Below are positions 1-11,039 of a stretch of 64,000 nt of DNA, in pieces. The stretch spans positions 1,862,501 to 1,926,500 of the forward strand of contig CAHIKZ030000247.1 of assembly GCA_903632075.3 (NCBI GenBank), in the 5' to 3' direction. Each line of letters opens with the position of its first letter. Position 1 is the stretch's first letter. A program made the translations under genes and the position numbers. This stretch comes from Acanthosepion pharaonis (taxonomy: Eukaryota > Mollusca > Cephalopoda > Sepiida > Sepiidae). Under the pieces are notes generated by a model, which was given only the letters and a program-made list of their open reading frames with translations, did not search any database and was not told where the DNA came from.

Positions 1-68
1 GCTCTATTTAATCTAATTTTTTATTATAGCTACATTTTTTTTTACATTGACATTAAAAAATATACACT

Positions 69-120
<52 letters not shown>

Positions 121-538
121 TACTTTCTGACATTCAAAACAGACTCGCTTCAAAAAATGTGCCCCCTAATTTATCTTAAATCCAGGCCTGAAAACAAAGA
201 AATATTGGATTTAGATGATTCAGGAAAAATTTCAAGGTTTATTTTGTGAAATTTGCAAAAAAATATATAGTCTTTTTGACAGTAGGAAATATAGTAAAGT
301 AAAATGTATTAACATTTTAGTTTACTATATTTCCTACTTTATTATTACTAATTTTGAAGATCTCATTTTTTAAGCATAATTTTTTTAAATAAAAAGAATT
401 TAAATGAAACCAGCCAAATTCTTGCTTATTTTTAATTCACTTTGTTATCAGTTAAAGGCAAAAACCTCTCATGACTGTAACTATATTTTGTGATCTATAA
501 GACACACTCCAAATTTAACATGAAATATTTTATAAAAT

Positions 539-576
<38 letters not shown>

Positions 577-2578
577 TAATTCTAAAATTGTCCACATTGT
601 AAAATTATAAAGATTTGTGAATCCCAAGCCTGACTTTCATTATGTAAGACACAATGATTCTTAAGATGAGGAGAGGAGGTCTTCTAAGATATAAATAGGA
701 TAATTAAATTGCAAAAGTATTTTTGTTGCTAACAAATAAAATATGATTCAGCTTGCACAAGAATTTGAAAGAATATTTATTTATATAATGAATCAAAAAT
801 TTAAACTCCAGAAAAGGAAATGCTGTTATATATAGATATAGTAATATTGAATAGAATAAATTATTAAGTGACTTACAATCAAAGCCATAGCAAATGAAAA
901 AACCTTACATCTTTTCAAGATTATTAAATTTTCCTAACTTTACTAAAAATATTGAAAAATTGATTTATTATCTAAAAATGATAAGAGTTAACCTTTTGGA
1001 AAATATTAATATATCAAAACAATTCATAATTATAGAAATCTAAAGATAAACTAAAAACGTATTTTTTTCAAAGCTTACATGAAACCAAGCTGTATCAATT
1101 ATAGTTGATAAAATATTTACTATTCTCGGACAAACAATGCAAAGATTGGTCTTATGTCATACAATTAATTTTTTAGATAAAAATAATATTTTAAACTAAT
1201 TTCTCCTGGAAATATCTTATTTGTCTATTGTGTTAAGTAGAAACTATTAAAAGAAAAAAAAATGTAAAAATGATTAGTCACTTAGAAACCACACTAAACA
1301 AGACTTACTCTTCAAAAGGAATTGGTTTGCAATTAATAAGGTTTTAGTGAAATCTATTGATGGGGGAAGGGGGAATAATTACAGCACCATTTCTTAATTC
1401 TTACAAAGGGAGAATTTCGATATAAATCTAACAAAAATACACATTAAGAAATAAAAACAATCCAGATTTGTCATCTAAAAGAAAAAAAAAAGGCATTCAA
1501 AAACAGTTATTTTCTGTTCTTAAATTAAATTTTGGCTTTTTTTTTTCATTCTTCTGAAAAGAATTTTTTTTTAAAGTCAATTCATTAAGATTGGTAATAA
1601 TTTACCAGCATTAATCAAACATCTCAATCCTGCCAAAAATGTCTGTTCTAATTGATGTTCTACCTGAGAGCGGATTTCTTTAGACTGCTTAATTAAGCAA
1701 AACCTAAAACAAAAATACTTGGACATGTTGAATTTGAATAATTTATGGTAAATGTATGGATAAATGTTGTAAGTTTTGTTGTTTTTTTTTTTGGTTTTTT
1801 TTTTTGGTTTTTTTTCACAAATTTTGTTCTTTGATGGTGTTGATTCTCAGATGATGTCGTTATTTTCAGATCTCAAAATCTGTGGGAATGACGGTACGGA
1901 CCTTATGGCAATGACTGATTACACATTTGAACATCAAATTGATATTTAAAATAAATCTTCACTTTCGAGGAGGAATAAAGAATCCAAACACTTTGCTTCC
2001 CACAATCATCACTGTTCTGCAGAGATTTCTGCTAATATACAGAAAAAGTTTGGTGTGGATGCAAATGTATGAAGATGTAATCAAGGATGAAAATAAATGC
2101 AGCTAAAATTCAAAACTTCAATCACTGGCACTTACAATGTCTGAAAATATTGATGATGTTTTGCAAAAATTATATATCTTTTTTTTTTTTTAAAATATGT
2201 TTCAGACCAGGTGAAAAAAAACCCATATCTGAAATTTTACTTATTTTCAACTTTATTTATATGAGTTGCTACCTAAAAATTTACAGCATTGACCACTTGG
2301 TTCTGTTTTCAAGCAATCCTCGTGTCTCAATGGACATTTCAGATATCTCTTGAAATCACTCCACCATGAAATAAAGAACCTCATTTTCTATCAATTTTTT
2401 TTTTTCTTTGAAGACATTTTGCCTCTGAAGTTCCCTGAACTTTTTTTTCTTCATGCATGCATGCATGCGCACGTATGTGTATGCACATTTCACATAAGCA
2501 AATTTATACACAAGCGCCAGCTATACTCCTTTGAAAAACAAATGTACATGTTGAACATTTAAAAAGTTTGGAAACTTT
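1..2578. other. AT-rich gene A 3' flank / possible 3' UTR, no gene
   Basis: No coding sequence is supportable here. The stretch contains two (TA)n tracts near 74-117 and 545-572, several poly-T/poly-A runs, a short perfect hairpin at 283-339 and a small (CATG)n palindrome near 2454-2468. Because the terminal exon of gene A ends at 2579 on the minus strand, its 3' UTR must lie at the right end of this stretch. The word TTTATT near 2252 (AATAAA on the minus strand) is one possible polyadenylation signal, but such words are common in sequence this AT-rich, so the UTR end is not fixed. Confidence 0.5.
283..339. repeat. Short perfect inverted repeat (hairpin)
   Basis: An 18 bp arm AGTAGGAAATATAGTAAA near 283-300 is answered by its exact reverse complement near 321-339. 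The two are separated by about 21 bases. This could be a MITE remnant or a chance AT-rich hairpin; nothing links it to a gene. Confidence 0.5.
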
Positions 2579-4218
2579 TCATACAACCCCAACAACCTGG
2601 AAATCATCATCAAAACGACAGCGAGAACTTGATTGACGAGGTGTACCATCATTATCTTTTGAGCTGTTGCCCTGAGAAGTGCGGGCAGTATATGATCGAG
2701 GACGTGGGGTACCATGAGAATTGTCAGATCTGTGGGCTGGCATCTGCTGGTTGTTTAGTATGGTGGGTTCATGTGACTCACCAGTGGTCATTTGCCAGCT
2801 ATCACGGGCATTTTCTGCTGAGGCTGACCGACTCGACACATGCATGCTGTGGCGTTTTTTCTGTCTGCGGTGCTGCCCAGTTTCAGGTGTCGGCTGGTGG
2901 GCCCTAGAACTGGACCCATAGTTAGTACTTTCCCTTAGATTCAGTTCCCTGGTTTCGTGCACAAGATTTTCAACAGGACACTCATGGCTGTGGTGAGTGG
3001 CGTTTGGAATGACTGTGTTAAAACTCTGCTCACTGCTCTCACCTGCCCCTAGCCGGGGTTGAGAGTTAGCACTGGCAGCACTTACCTCCTTACCACAGAC
3101 TGGACAGCTACAACTTGTGTGGTGATGGTGATGGTGGTGGTGGTGGTGGTTATGTTCAAACAGTTGGCTTGATTCCAAATAGCTGCAGGCCTCAGGAAAC
3201 TCCTCTGCAATTGTCGCAGTCGGGACATCAACAGCACAATTTTCATTGCTGTCGTACAGACTATTTCGTACACCTTTTCTAGAGTGATGCCTGTGTTTGT
3301 GCCCTGACCGTTTTTTGTATACACGATGCAGTCTTTTTGAAACACGTACAGGCTCCACATCGTGTTTGGACAACATATTCTGAGAGAGATTCACTTTCAT
3401 GTCTTCAGCATTCAGACCAATACAGTTGACCCCAGAATCACGAGAATAGGCGTACACTGAATATTTATTTGGCAATTTACCTTTATACTCAATACTTATA
3501 TCATTTCCAGTGTAATCATCACAGCAACTGTAACGTTCAACCTTCTTTCTTTGCTTATTGACTTTCAACACTACTTCATGTCCATGCTCAGCACAAGGGT
3601 ATGCAGAATTAGTAATCCGAGGTGATGATGTCTTGCTGCTATTCTTCTTCTGACATTTATGTTGACTGCTACGATGTTTTGAAGATTCATTCACCTGGCT
3701 ATCATAGCAAGGCGAATGCTGACCTCGATGTTTTGACTGCGGTTCATTCTGTAAAGTTTCATAGCAAGGAGAATCTTCAGTAACTGACCATCGATTTGTC
3801 AAACCTTGAACGTCATGATCCTTTGCATTCTTTGAACTGTGCTGGGTGGCTTCCTTTAGCCCCTGTTGATCTGGATAAACCTGTTCACAGTTGTACGGAG
3901 GGAGACTGACAATTGGGGGAACTGTTGCAGACTTTATTTTTGTGCTACTAGGCCCACCCCCTGGGAGATCTTTACCGACAGCAGCCCCTCCGCTGGGGTC
4001 TTGCACTGTGTACAGGTAGTGCCAGGTGTTGGATTTAGTCACTTGTTGTTCGTTAATCCATTTTTCAGTTCGACGCTGTTTCTCCAGCTGCTGTTGGTAC
4101 CATTGCCACTCAGGGGGAGGGAATTGAGCTGAAAACGTGGCATATTCAACCTCTTTGCTGGGTGAGGCTTTCTTTTTGTACCGCCCAAATAACTTGCTAA
4201 ACAGTGTAGTTTTTTCAC
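2579..4218 (-). CDS. Gene A terminal exon: Ser/Lys/His-rich C-terminal tail, family unrecognised
   Basis: Seen: a 546-codon open stretch (stop included) on the minus strand. It is preceded at 4219-4240 by a pyrimidine tract ending TTTTTTCCAG, a good splice acceptor. The open frame runs on to 4303, but the residues before the acceptor are intron-like (Leu/Phe-rich). The exon opens with two bases completing a codon (phase 1), which matches the phase-1 donor of the exon at 15109, so the two join in frame through a Gly codon. The product begins with a basic stretch (FSKLFGRYKKK) and then an aromatic/Gln segment (EWQWYQQQLEKQRRTEKW). The rest is low complexity: Ser, Lys, Arg and His. About two thirds along there is a run of ten His (CAC/CAT codons), followed at once by SCSCPVCGKEV, a Cys cluster that might bind a metal. 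The end is acidic then hydrophobic (FDDDFQVVGVV). No transmembrane segment or catalytic domain is visible. Inferred: an intrinsically disordered C-terminal tail, possibly cytoplasmic. I do not recognise the family. Confidence 0.75.
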
Positions 4219-5587
4219 CTGGAAAAAAGAGAAAAAGAAGGTAATCAAGTGAAAAGGTAAGGAAAAAAAAAAGGGATAAACTATTCAGGTATGAAAAGGA
4301 CAATGAAAAAAATGTGTAAATTTATGAAAAATTTAAATTAAAATGGAAAGAAAGAAAACTTGGAAGAAAAGACAGCAAATAAAAAAACAAATAAATTCTA
4401 TATTTATTTCAATATATATTAAACTGATTATTTGTTGGTAAAACAAAATAAATATTTTCCTCTTGAACAAGAGACACTCTGAAAGAAATACAGTCCATTT
4501 ATTTCTACACAAGTAACATGAGATAAAAGGAGTACAATGACACCACTGGATAGAGCAAGTTTTCAGCTATAAAACAATATTTTTCAACCTTTCAACAATA
4601 GCCTCATAAAAATCTACACCAGTGGAAGCAGACCACTTTTTAATACCCATTACTGTTGCGATTATAGAAACATGTGACCCACTGTCACTTTCATGTCAGA
4701 CACCATTTTACCTGACTGTTGCTCATTTACTATATAACATTACTAGATATATCATTTACTATGTAATAAAGCAAAAAATAATGGGTTATTGGTTTAGAGA
4801 AGGCTCAACTTCAACTGCCATACTTTTGAAGTGACTTGTAAGTTGTATATTTCGAAAATATATTGGCCAGAGTTCCTTTTTGCATCGCAGTTAATATAAA
4901 AGATAAATAAGTTTTATTATTATTATTATTATTATTATTCATACTGGTTCAATCCCAGTTGCTGGCTGAGAAATACATACTCATTTGAAATAGAAAAAAA
5001 AAAAAGTCAAAAAATTACTTCAAAGGGCCATCTTATAACTCTTTCTCTGTTACTCAGTGGTTGTTACTAGACAGAAATGGAAATTACCCTGGGCACAAAT
5101 GTCTATTTCAATTTCAATTTGTCTGCTTGTACATGTCCCAATGATGGACTTTAAAATATTTCATGTTCCAATGATAAAATTTTAAATATTTCCACAAAAT
5201 TAAAAAAAAAAAAAAAAAGAAAAGTTTTAAACAATTTTATTTATTAAAAAATAATCTCCAAGAATTTTAATAATTATCTGATTTTTTTTTTTTTTTTTAC
5301 AACTTCCAAAATTTTTTTTTTTCTTGTTTCTAACTTTATGATTTATTGCTTGACCCAGGGTTGTCTAAACTGAGTTGAAAAGAAATGTATTATAACAATG
5401 TCTTATTTCAAACTCAGTCAAATTGTGTGTAGTGTGTTCGTGTGTATTTGCACACATGTAAGTCACTGATGCACAATACACAGTGGTGGATCTATTAATG
5501 AAAATTAATGAAACTTAAGATTCAGGGCCCCTAATCCCAGAGGAGCCCTTGAAGTAAATTCTTTTAATAAGTGAAGCTTTCAACAAA
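4219..5587. other. Intron of gene A, start of the 10.9 kb intron (4219-15108)
   Basis: No coding or recognised mobile sequence is seen. A (TTA)n microsatellite lies near 4916-4939. Poly-A/T runs occur near 4990, 5205 and 5282. The remainder is ordinary AT-rich intron sequence. The whole intron down to 15108 belongs to gene A and holds all the mobile elements listed up to that point. Confidence 0.5.
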
Positions 5588-5840
5588 ATCAATGTTATTT
5601 TTAGAGTGCTTGTTATTAAAATAAGGCCATTTTAGTGGTAGAATCATAATGGGTTGATGTAAGCCAATATTGGCCTTAGAATATGACCTATTTCATATGG
5701 CCTCAAAATTTCCCCCGGAACTGGTCAAATTTTAAAATGTGTGTGTGGGCGGGGGGAGTTGGGGTTGGAGAGAGAGAGCTTGCTGTGCTTGAGCTTCCAG
5801 CTGTATGGGCTCATTGAGCCCGCCAGAATCTATTCATAGC
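5588..5840 (+). repeat. Unclassified dispersed repeat, copy 1
   Basis: This segment aligns by eye with 43750-43970 in the same orientation. Shared words include TTATTAAAATAAGGCCATTT, the phrase AGCTGTATGGGCTCA and CCAGAATCT. The match spans about 220 bp with scattered substitutions and a GT/G-rich expansion near 5740-5780 in this copy. It has no visible terminal repeats or coding capacity. The family is not recognised. Confidence 0.6.
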
Positions 5841-6127
5841 TTTCATCTTAGCAGTTGGATCTTCATTGTGAAAGGGCTACCAAAAATGTAAGTCCACCAT
5901 TAACAACACAAACATACCCTGGCATATAAATTACATAGGTAAAAAAATTAATGTAGACAGCATGTGACAGACATGGAATCAGTTCTCCTTTTATAAATTA
6001 TTTATTTATTTTTAGTTTTGATAAACTAATTTTATGCTATTGAAATACATATTTAGCTTTTTCTTCTTGGTTCAATTTATTTAAAACAAGATTTATTTAA
6101 ATCAAGAATTTGAAAAGGTTTATTATA

Positions 6128-6915
6128 TGCGGGGGTGCGATGGATAAATTGTCATTTAAATTATGTAAAAATTAAAATAACACCGACATCCCATTTTAAC
6201 AGATAAATTGACTAAAATTACACAAAAATATCTTGAAATACTAAAGTAAATTTATTCAATAAAATCGCCATTGTCTTCAACCACACCCTCCAGACGACTT
6301 TGGAATCTCCTGCAACTCTTCTGTTTAAGTTGGTGAATGCTGCCATGATCCTTGGCTTCAATTCATCTTTGGTGTTACAAGGAGTTTGTTGGTCTCTTGC
6401 TCAACTGAGCCCCACACATAATAATCAAGGGGGTTGCAGTTTGGGGAGTTAGATAGCCAGATGTAAGGAGTGATGTGATCACAGAAATTGTCTAACAACC
6501 ATGACTGCTTGTGTGGTATGGTGTAGAATCCCGTTGTCAGACATAGGGTCTTCCAGTAACCTCTCCCTTGAAAGCACTACCTCCTCATGGCACTTGACAT
6601 AGGCCTCCATGTTGAGTATGAGACCCTCACCAACAAATTCGGGATTCAGAACAACCAGAGTGAGTTTTCGGAGCTGGCGTACCTTTGTAATCACCATTAG
6701 ACTCATCCAACTCTTTTCAAATCCTCTGCACTGTCCTTAGATTGACACCCAAACACTCTGAAATGCTCATATTAGAGTTTCCGGCATGAATGCTAAGCAG
6801 TACAGCATGCCGTTTCCAAATTTCTGGTGGAGTGAATTGAGCCATTGTGCTCAAAGACAGTGCCCAACTGACCCTACTATACTGTTCAGTTGACAAAATC
6901 AAAAACAATCAACAC

Positions 6916-6919
<4 letters not shown>
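6128..6919 (-). mobile_element. Mariner (DD34D) element copy 1, degenerate transposase, right end lost
   Basis: The left end carries the inverted-repeat word TGCGATGGATAAATTGTCA, which recurs at 38486 and, inverted, at 13080 and 41008. On the minus strand the start of a mariner transposase is readable at 6849-6717. It begins MAQFTPPEIWKRHAVLL and continues with a helix-turn-helix-like SISECLGVNLRTVQRI. Frames then break, with stops and shifts through the catalytic part (LDYYVWG-like sequence is recognisable near 6400). The expected right terminal repeat is missing: sequence runs straight into a (GT)n tract and then the hAT-like element at 6942. It is a dead copy. Confidence 0.85.

Positions 6920-6945
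<26 letters not shown>
6918..6945. repeat. (GT)n microsatellite
   Basis: About 14 GT units lie exactly between the truncated mariner and the hAT-like element. The tract overlaps the presumed left end of the latter. Confidence 0.9.
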
Positions 6946-6948
<3 letters not shown>

Positions 6949-8704
6949 CTCCAAAGAAAAGTGATACATAAAGTTTAAAATGCATTTTTAAAAATGAAAA
7001 ATCTCTTTTGAAGTTTTTATTTTAGTTTTAATTTCAAGCTAATAGATTAAATTTAATATTTCCAATAAGCAAAAGACTGTCGTATTTGAAAACTAATTTA
7101 AATTGATTGGAAGGAGTTTTCATTTTTAAATTGCTAAAATTGTTGATTTTACCACCATTTTTAACCACAATGTAATTCTCTTAAAAAATCTTTCAAAAAT
7201 AAAATATACTTTTCTAGAACTTTATTTGAGGAATATTAGCCGATTTAAAGTTTAATTAATCTGATTTGAAACAAATATTTCTTACTTTAAGTTTAAAATA
7301 TCACAGAAATGCATTTTTTAACATGGTGGTAGCTTGACTGACAGACGGAAGTTTATCTAATGTTTTCCTACAGTGTATATATCTATAAAAATTACTTGTG
7401 GAATATAAACTGAGCTCCTTTTTTATATAATTTTTAACTACTCAATAATTTTAAACATTTAGGAAAATATTCTCTATAATCTAATGTTTTATTGAATTTT
7501 ATGTACTTTGGCTTTAAATTTTCTATAGTGATCACTCTTATTTCCTGATAATGTGTTGCATGGACATCCATATATACAAAAATCAGAACATTTATACACA
7601 TAAACAAATTTTCAAAATTCTTTTTACAATATAGGACATTGATGAATTGTACTAACCCTTTCCGATTATGATTAGTAAATATAGTTTTTACTTAATAACA
7701 GTATCACCTAAACTTTACTAAGTAAGGCAGAATTTTAAAAGATTCAAAATTTAATAAATTATTCTAAATTTAAAAAAAAAAAAAAAAAAAAATGAAAACA
7801 AATTTTGTAAAAATTCATTATTCATCAAAAGAAAATTTTTTCTTAAAACAATATTCTCCTTAATATATCTTATTCATAAAAGCAATTAAGAGCTTTTCTA
7901 ATTAAATAATATCTTAATCATATTGCATTTTTTATTTTACAATTCAGAGAAAATTTTCAGTAAGACAGGGTCTGATTTTGCAAAACAAAATTGATGATTT
8001 AAATTCTCCAAGGAGTTCATTTTTTAACTAATATAATTGCTAAAAATTATCTCGTTGAATTTCTCAAGTTTTCATGAAACTAAGTGGGGTGAAACACATA
8101 TAAAAAAAAAAAAAAAGATTTTTACAAAGCTTTTCTAAAGAAATATTTCTAAAATAATTTCATTCATTTGTGAATAAATCCTGAAAGTTTCATTAAAATC
8201 CAACAATTATTTGATTATTGCAAGAATTTCCAAAACAATGTTTTACACCGCAAAAAAGATGCTAAAATTTGCTAATTTATAGTCTATCCACTGGTGCAAG
8301 AAAAACAAGATTTTAACCTAAATTTCAAATGTTCTAAAAAAAGGATAAAATATATAATTAAATAATCAAAAAATACTTTAGTCTTTCCTCTTAATAATAA
8401 CAAAGATTTTGACAATAAAACTGAGTTCAGTTTGGGTCATTTTTTTCATCATAGTATGCTTTTTTCACTGAGTTAGCTATTTATAATTCACTATAGCAAT
8501 GATTAATTTAATGAAAATACCAACAATGATATCTCAAATCCCCAAAGATTAACACCAAATGCTTATTCATAATCATCCAATGAAGAGAATTTGATGAATT
8601 ATTAATTATTTAATCTGTTAAAAATATTCACAGGATTTGTATTATATGATTTTATTTAATTTATTTTATCTATTTTCAACCATTTAATAAATTTGGAGGT
8701 ACAG
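6942..8704 (-). mobile_element. AT-rich hAT-like non-autonomous element, full-length copy (reverse orientation)
   Basis: Both ends carry the family signature: TACCTCCAAAG at the left and its inverse TTTGGAGGTA at the right. The first 160 bases align by eye with the reverse complement of 58840-59010. Internal blocks also match, for example the TGACAGACGGAAGTTTATC region against the inverse of 58570-58600. Length is about 1.76 kb. No open reading frame of note exists, so it must have depended on a transposase supplied elsewhere. No target duplication is visible here because the left flank is a microsatellite. Assignment to hAT comes from the copy at 39076-40726. Confidence 0.7.
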
Positions 8705-8960
8705 TGGAGTAATGGATTTCAGCTCGGATTGAGGAACTGGAGAGTCAAGTTTGAATTCATTACATTCACTTGTGTTCTAATGTCATTGGGAAAGGTATGA
8801 ATCCACCTCTTCTTCTCCTAGCTATGGGTTAAATAGCAGAACAGACTGGGTTCTATAGGCTTGGGTGACAACCAGTCTAGGAGAAAGAAAAACTGAATTT
8901 AAAACCAGCCTGATCCAATCACCTGTTGCCTTGTAGGCCCTGGCTCTATAGGCAAAGGCT
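8704..8960 (+). mobile_element. tRNA-derived SINE
   Basis: A tRNA-like head is visible. It has a box-A-like GTGGAGTAATGG, a box-B-like AAGTTTGAATTC about 45 bases later, and then the shared body (GGGAAAGGTATGAATCCACC, TAGCTATGGGTTAA). The same body occurs in inverted form at 44640-44760 and 55490-55560. The copy abuts the right end of the hAT-like element, so its own 5' part may have been lost. Confidence 0.7.
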
Positions 8961-9415
8961 AGAAAAAAGTAACTTCAAAAACAAATCCGCCTTGCATGTT
9001 GTTTCAAAGAAAGAAACTGGCCACTCCCCTACTTCAAATGACAACAGAAAATAATGGGCTCTTTGGAAAAAAAAACTGAGAGATGGCACAGTGACATGGA
9101 CCTTTATGATTTCAGATCATTTACTTATGGATGTATCACCCATGGCACTTTAAATGACAAAATAGTATCTTGGTTTTGGGGTTTTTTTGGGTTTTTTTTT
9201 TTTTTAACTCTAAATCCAGTTTTCATAGTGTTTAATTTATTGTTCATATATTTCATTTTCTAAGTATACAATTTTTTTTTCCTATTTTTTCAATAAAGAC
9301 AAACAGGCTTTCTGTTTTATACCATATTCTTTATTTTGCTTGTAGCATAAAAATGAAACAATGTTAACTGGGGCAAATGAAACAAGATTCAACTGTACTA
9401 ACAAAGTGTTATTTC
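8961..9415. other. Intronic stretch with no gene
   Basis: Only poly-T and AT-rich sequence (for example near 9180-9205 and 9272) is seen. No coding or mobile-element match is recognised. Confidence 0.4.
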
Positions 9416-9975
9416 GTTAGGGATCTGAGTAATCATGTGAACTTATCAGACATTGAAAAGCTAAACAAAGTATTAAGAAACAGAAATATTTTGTTAGAAG
9501 AAAAGAATGCTGAACTGTTGTGCAATATCACTCCTCCAATATGGCAGTGAATGTTGAACAATCTCTTCACAAATGAAGAAGAGACTTGAAGCAACAGAGA
9601 TGTGGTTCTAAAAAAGGATGCTGAGACTAATATGGAAAGAAGATGTGAGCAAGACAGAAGTTGTAAGAAAAATGCAAACAAAGCAAGCACTTGTACTTAT
9701 AATCAGAAAGTGACAGCTGAAATTCTTAAGACTTATAACAAAAAAAAAGTGGGGGGGCTTGGAGAATTTGGCATTCACAGAGCATACTGAAGACAAGATA
9801 AACAGAGGGAAACATCGGGTAAGCTTCCTAATGATCTTGAGTAAATGGATAGCAGAACAGTGGCTGGGAGAGATAATAAGGTGACAAACATTGCTTAGCA
9901 CTACAAAGGATAGGAAGTTGTGGAGAGCCATGATCACGCACATCCTGAAGGGATATGAAACATAAAAAAAGAAGA
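9416..9975 (+). mobile_element. RTE-type LINE fragment, 3' end of the reverse-transcriptase ORF (degenerate)
   Basis: Broken plus-strand frames show the C-terminal region of an RTE-like non-LTR polymerase. Recognisable words include AEMWFLKK-like followed by RKM/KAST, then a basic KVGGLGEFGIH segment, and a tail reading LWRAMI.HILKG. The same order is found at 20080-21300. Frameshifts and stops interrupt it and no 5' part is present, as usual for 5'-truncated LINEs. RTE is the best family guess; another non-LTR clade is possible. Confidence 0.7.
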
Positions 9976-10172
9976 ATTACATAAGACATATCTTCTCTCC
10001 TTATCAATAAAAGTGATCATTACATTTTGCTGGATTTGAAATTAGTTTTATTTCTCCTCCTTAAAAGTTGTTTTTTAATGATAAACACTCAAGCAAAAAC
10101 TTGTAATTTCTGTCTGAATTTCTCAAACGAGGATTTATCATTATTTACATCAAGACTATTGTTCTCATCAGT

Positions 10173-10508
10173 GTTGTTATTGTCACAATGTTTCAGCCAT
10201 TGTGCTCTCCAGTCTTCATCAGGTGTTTGTCAATTCAGGTAAGGGAATTCTGAACCAAAAACACTTTATTTCATCTACAGAAGTAGATTGTTCTCATTCC
10301 ACCATTCATCTTGTCTTTTTCTAATTTAACACTGTTCAGTTATTGCTTAGTTTGTTTCCACAAAGTCTAAGTATGTACTATCCGGGCTAGAGATTGAACT
10401 CACAAACACTTATGTCACCAAATTCATGAACCACTGCTTTAATCCATTAGGCTATGTCACTGAAAAGTGCAAAGAGCACAATGACTGAAACATTGTGATA
10501 ATAACAAC
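10173..10508. repeat. Inverted repeat (36 bp arms) enclosing a tRNA-like SINE head
   Basis: The arms at 10173-10208 and 10473-10508 are inverse copies with about 34 of 36 positions matching (GTTGTTATTGTCACAATG start). Between them, on the minus strand, lies a tRNA-like promoter pair: TAGCCTAATGG near 10450 and GAGTTCAATCTC near 10392. This looks like a SINE or a small retroelement end inside a fold-back structure. Classification is uncertain. Confidence 0.5.
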
Positions 10509-10649
10509 AAAAATGAGTCCAAATGTGAATAATAGAAACATAAGTTTTCTCTATAAAGCTGACTGCAATTAACTTTTCCAGATGCAAATGTCTTAGAATA
10601 TTTATTAATGGAAATTATAAACCATTATGTTCTGTCTTTTTCATTCTTG

Positions 10650-10768
10650 TTCTTTTATTGTTCTGGCACTTTAATGTTTATCTTTTTTTCTTTTTTTTTT
10701 AGACACTCAGTAACCTCCTACATCTTAGTGGCTTTATGGTTTGTTTTTTTTTTTTTTTTTGGGGGGAC
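10650..10768 (+). mobile_element. CR1/Jockey-like LINE 3' end
   Basis: The phrase CAGTAACCTCCTACATCTTAG and GTGGCTTTATG followed by a T-rich tail and GGGGGGACA matches the 3' end seen at 26880-26935 and 49560-49660, and inverted at 19355-19400. Only the 3' untranslated end is present. Confidence 0.55.
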
Positions 10769-11039
10769 ACAAAATAAAAAACAAATGTAAAAAACACAAT
10801 CAACACAACATAACTTTTTAACTGATACATTTTCAAAAGCATTCATGTGTGAAGTTAAGAATAACAAGAAAACAGATATAGTTTCCAGTTCCAGGAAATT
10901 CTATTTTCAGTGCAAAAACACTAGTTTCTACTGACAAGTACGGTGATTTTTATAGCAAACAAAACTAATTTATTAACAGCAGTTCTCTATCATCTCAACA
11001 GAAAAAAATATGATATAATTAAAACATACTTAAACTCTT

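Noticed and set aside
2629..3360. Other frames overlapping the gene A terminal exon on both strands
   Set aside because: They are shadows of the long minus-strand frame, which alone has a splice acceptor with matching phase.
4219..4303. Extension of the gene A terminal frame upstream to an ATG at 4303
   Set aside because: The extra residues are Leu/Phe-rich and translate the pyrimidine tract of the splice acceptor; the phase match to the upstream exon supports a start at 4218.
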